Shown here piece by piece: positions 5,498 to 6,796 of a DNA stretch of 6,796 nt. Source of the DNA: Gammaproteobacteria bacterium (GTDB lineage Bacteria; Pseudomonadota; Gammaproteobacteria; SZUA-152); NCBI GenBank assembly GCA_030599435.1, contig JAUVNZ010000088.1, forward strand, positions 1-6,796, in the 5' to 3' direction. The first letter of the stretch is position 1; each line of letters starts with the position of its first letter. The position numbers and the translations under genes were made by a program. The notes beneath the pieces are model-generated. The model was not told the DNA's origin, searched no databases, and saw only the letters and a list, made by a program, of their open reading frames with translations.

Positions 5498-6360
5498 ACC
5501 TAAGACTGAAAAAAGTTCCAATTTCTGTTGTTATATTTCTGTTGTTTTCTTTTCCAGCGCACTGGTTATTCGCAGCGGGGGCGCCCGCTACTAACAAGCC
5601 AGAGCTTCAGAAATTTGAGAAAGCCTCGGCATTGAAAATCAGTCAGGCTGCCATTGGTCATGAAACCAGTGATTATGTATTCTACGATCGACAAGACCAA
5701 AAGATACAACTCTCAAGCTATCGTGGTAAGCCCCTGATCATAAGTTTGATATTTACAAGCTGTCATCATATATGTCCAACAACAACACAAAATTTGGCTA
5801 AAGTTGTTGAACTTGCCCAGGAAGTCTTGGGGACAGATAGTTTTAATATCGTTAGTATCGGGTTTGATACACATAATGACACTCCTGCTGCTATGCGTAA
5901 TTTTGCCATTCAACAAGGCGTGGATGAAATTCCTGGTTGGGAATTTCTCAGTGCTGACGCAACTACCATAGACGCATTGACCCGTGAACTGGGTTTCCAA
6001 TTCTTTCCATCAGCAGGTGGATTTGATCATTTAATCCAATCCAGTTTGATTGATGCTAATGGTGCTGTTTATCGCCAGGTGTATGGCGTAAAATTCAATA
6101 CACCATTATTGGTTGATCCATTAAAGGAACTTGTTTTTGGGCGCCCGGTTAAGGGCTCACTGATAACATCGATAAATAATCGAATTCGTCTGTTTTGTAC
6201 AGTTTATGATCCGGCAACTGGCCGTTATTACTTTGATTATTCCCTCTTTGTCGGGATGTTTATTGGTTTGATTATATTGATTTCAATCACTGTTTGGTTG
6301 ATCCGTGAATGGCGACAGCCAGATACACGCAATCAGCAAAAAAGTTCAAGCAACACATAA
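5482..6360 (+). CDS. sco: SCO1/SenC-family copper chaperone with C-terminal membrane helix
   Basis: This 292-residue protein has a thioredoxin-like fold domain used to deliver copper to the CuA site of subunit II. Residues 11-32 form a signal or anchor segment. The copper motif is C94-HHI-C98-P, and H183 in GFDHLIQSS is the expected third ligand. The Sco core runs to about residue 215. A tail then continues through YDPATGRYYFDY (242-253) into a second helix (about 254-274) and a charged cytoplasmic end, making it longer than the usual single-anchor SCO. The ATG at 5482 lies inside the end of ctaB, out of frame, with no good ribosome site; translation probably depends on ctaB. A TTG at 5494 is an alternative start. 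Presence of SCO with a complete CuA subunit makes sense as an assembly pair. Confidence 0.9.
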   Translation: MGSFLNLRLKKVPISVVIFLLFSFPAHWLFAAGAPATNKPELQKFEKASALKISQAAIGHETSDYVFYDRQDQKIQLSSYRGKPLIISLIFTSCHHICPTTTQNLAKVVELAQEVLGTDSFNIVSIGFDTHNDTPAAMRNFAIQQGVDEIPGWEFLSADATTIDALTRELGFQFFPSAGGFDHLIQSSLIDANGAVYRQVYGVKFNTPLLVDPLKELVFGRPVKGSLITSINNRIRLFCTVYDPATGRYYFDYSLFVGMFIGLIILISITVWLIREWRQPDTRNQQKSSSNT

Positions 6361-6435
6361 GCGCAGAATAATTGTAAAATATTCTTTCCTCGACATGACT
6401 ACTTACTTACTTTAGTTTTAGTTTTATTTAATTAA

Positions 6436-6441
6436 AAGGAG
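6436..6441 (+). promoter_or_regulatory. Ribosome binding site fixing a TTG start
   Basis: AAGGAG lies seven bases before TTG at 6449-6451. Upstream in the same frame there is no ATG or GTG before the stop at 6419-6421, and the first internal ATG is codon 81, inside the conserved heme-binding helix. The TTG is therefore the likely start. The 88-base gap before it (6361-6448) holds only a weak GAATA/TATTC hairpin (6366-6384) and AT-rich repeats. Confidence 0.65.
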
Positions 6442-6448
6442 CCTCTCT

Positions 6449-6796
6449 TTGCTAGATAGAACGCAGAGAATTGGTCGGCGACTCTTTGAGTGGGTAGAGG
6501 CCGGACTTAATCGCATTGGTGGCCATCGCTGGAATCCATTTTATCAGCTTGGGGCACTGTCATTTTTCTTTTTCTGGATTATTACTGTTAGCGGTCTGTA
6601 TCTTTACATCTTCTTTAAGACCGGCACTACAGTAGCTTATGAATCGGTAGACTACTTAACCAATGAGCAGTGGTATCTTGGCGGTGTGATGCGCAGCTTA
6701 CATCGTTACGCATCAGATGCTTTTGTAGTAACAATTGTATTGCATATTCTACGAGAGTTCTTTATTGGTCGTTATCGCTACTTTCGATGGTTCTCC
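6449..6796 (+). CDS. Cytochrome b, N-terminal domain, cut by window edge
   Basis: The first 116 codons are present and open to the last base. The protein resembles the N-terminal heme-binding half of cytochrome b of bc1/b6f-type complexes, which oxidises quinol and passes electrons on through a Rieske protein. After an amphipathic start (residues 1-33), a first helix spans about 36-56. A second helix (about 79-103) carries H85 in MRSLHRYASD and H99 in IVLHILRE, 14 residues apart, the spacing of one histidine from each heme pair in cytochrome b. The partner histidines would lie beyond the window. It follows SCO by 88 bases on the same strand and may be co-transcribed. Whether it belongs to a full bc complex or to a shorter diheme protein serving the neighbouring reductase cannot be told here. 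Confidence 0.82.
   Translation, partial: MLDRTQRIGRRLFEWVEAGLNRIGGHRWNPFYQLGALSFFFFWIITVSGLYLYIFFKTGTTVAYESVDYLTNEQWYLGGVMRSLHRYASDAFVVTIVLHILREFFIGRYRYFRWFS

Noticed and set aside
5037..6000. Antisense ORFs opposite ctaB and SCO (60 to 95 codons)
   Set aside because: They overlap well-supported conserved genes, and their translations show no domain or sensible composition.

Overview
The window carries a respiratory gene island from a bacterium. The family assignments fit a proteobacterium, most likely gammaproteobacterial, but this is inference from protein families and not from a marker gene. Base composition is AT-leaning by eye. No rRNA, tRNA, CRISPR array, insertion sequence or phage gene was seen.

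Layout. At the left edge, on the minus strand, is the 5' part of a pyruvate:ferredoxin-type 2-oxoacid oxidoreductase (409 down to beyond base 1). A 256-base gap with a stem-loop separates it from ctaA (heme A synthase, minus strand, 1643 to 666). A gene-free divergent region of 413 bases (1644-2056) follows, rich in short direct and inverted repeats. To its right runs a plus-strand cluster: a 52-residue single-helix membrane protein (2057-2215), a CuA-bearing oxidase subunit II (2278-2817), a B-family (ba3-like) heme-copper subunit I (2830-4521), ctaB (heme O synthase, 4628-5497), an SCO/SenC copper chaperone overlapping ctaB (5482-6360), and a cytochrome b N-terminal domain that runs off the right edge (6449-6796).

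How the genes fit together. CtaB and CtaA convert heme B to heme O and then heme A. SCO delivers copper to the CuA site of subunit II. Subunits II and I, perhaps with the small helix protein, form the terminal enzyme, and the cytochrome b may belong to a quinol-side electron donor.

Main observation. Subunit I has every expected heme and CuB histidine, but the tyrosine that is cross-linked to a CuB histidine in B-family O2 reductases is a glutamine (H231-SSQ-Q235). Several equivalents of ba3 proton-channel residues are also non-polar. The same position is a glutamate in cytochrome c-dependent NO reductases. The order subunit II, subunit I, then SenC recalls the norSY-senC cluster described for sNOR in ammonia oxidisers. 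This enzyme, which automatic annotation would call a ba3-type cytochrome c oxidase, may therefore be a CuA-type nitric oxide reductase. That is an inference, and phylogeny plus biochemistry would decide it.
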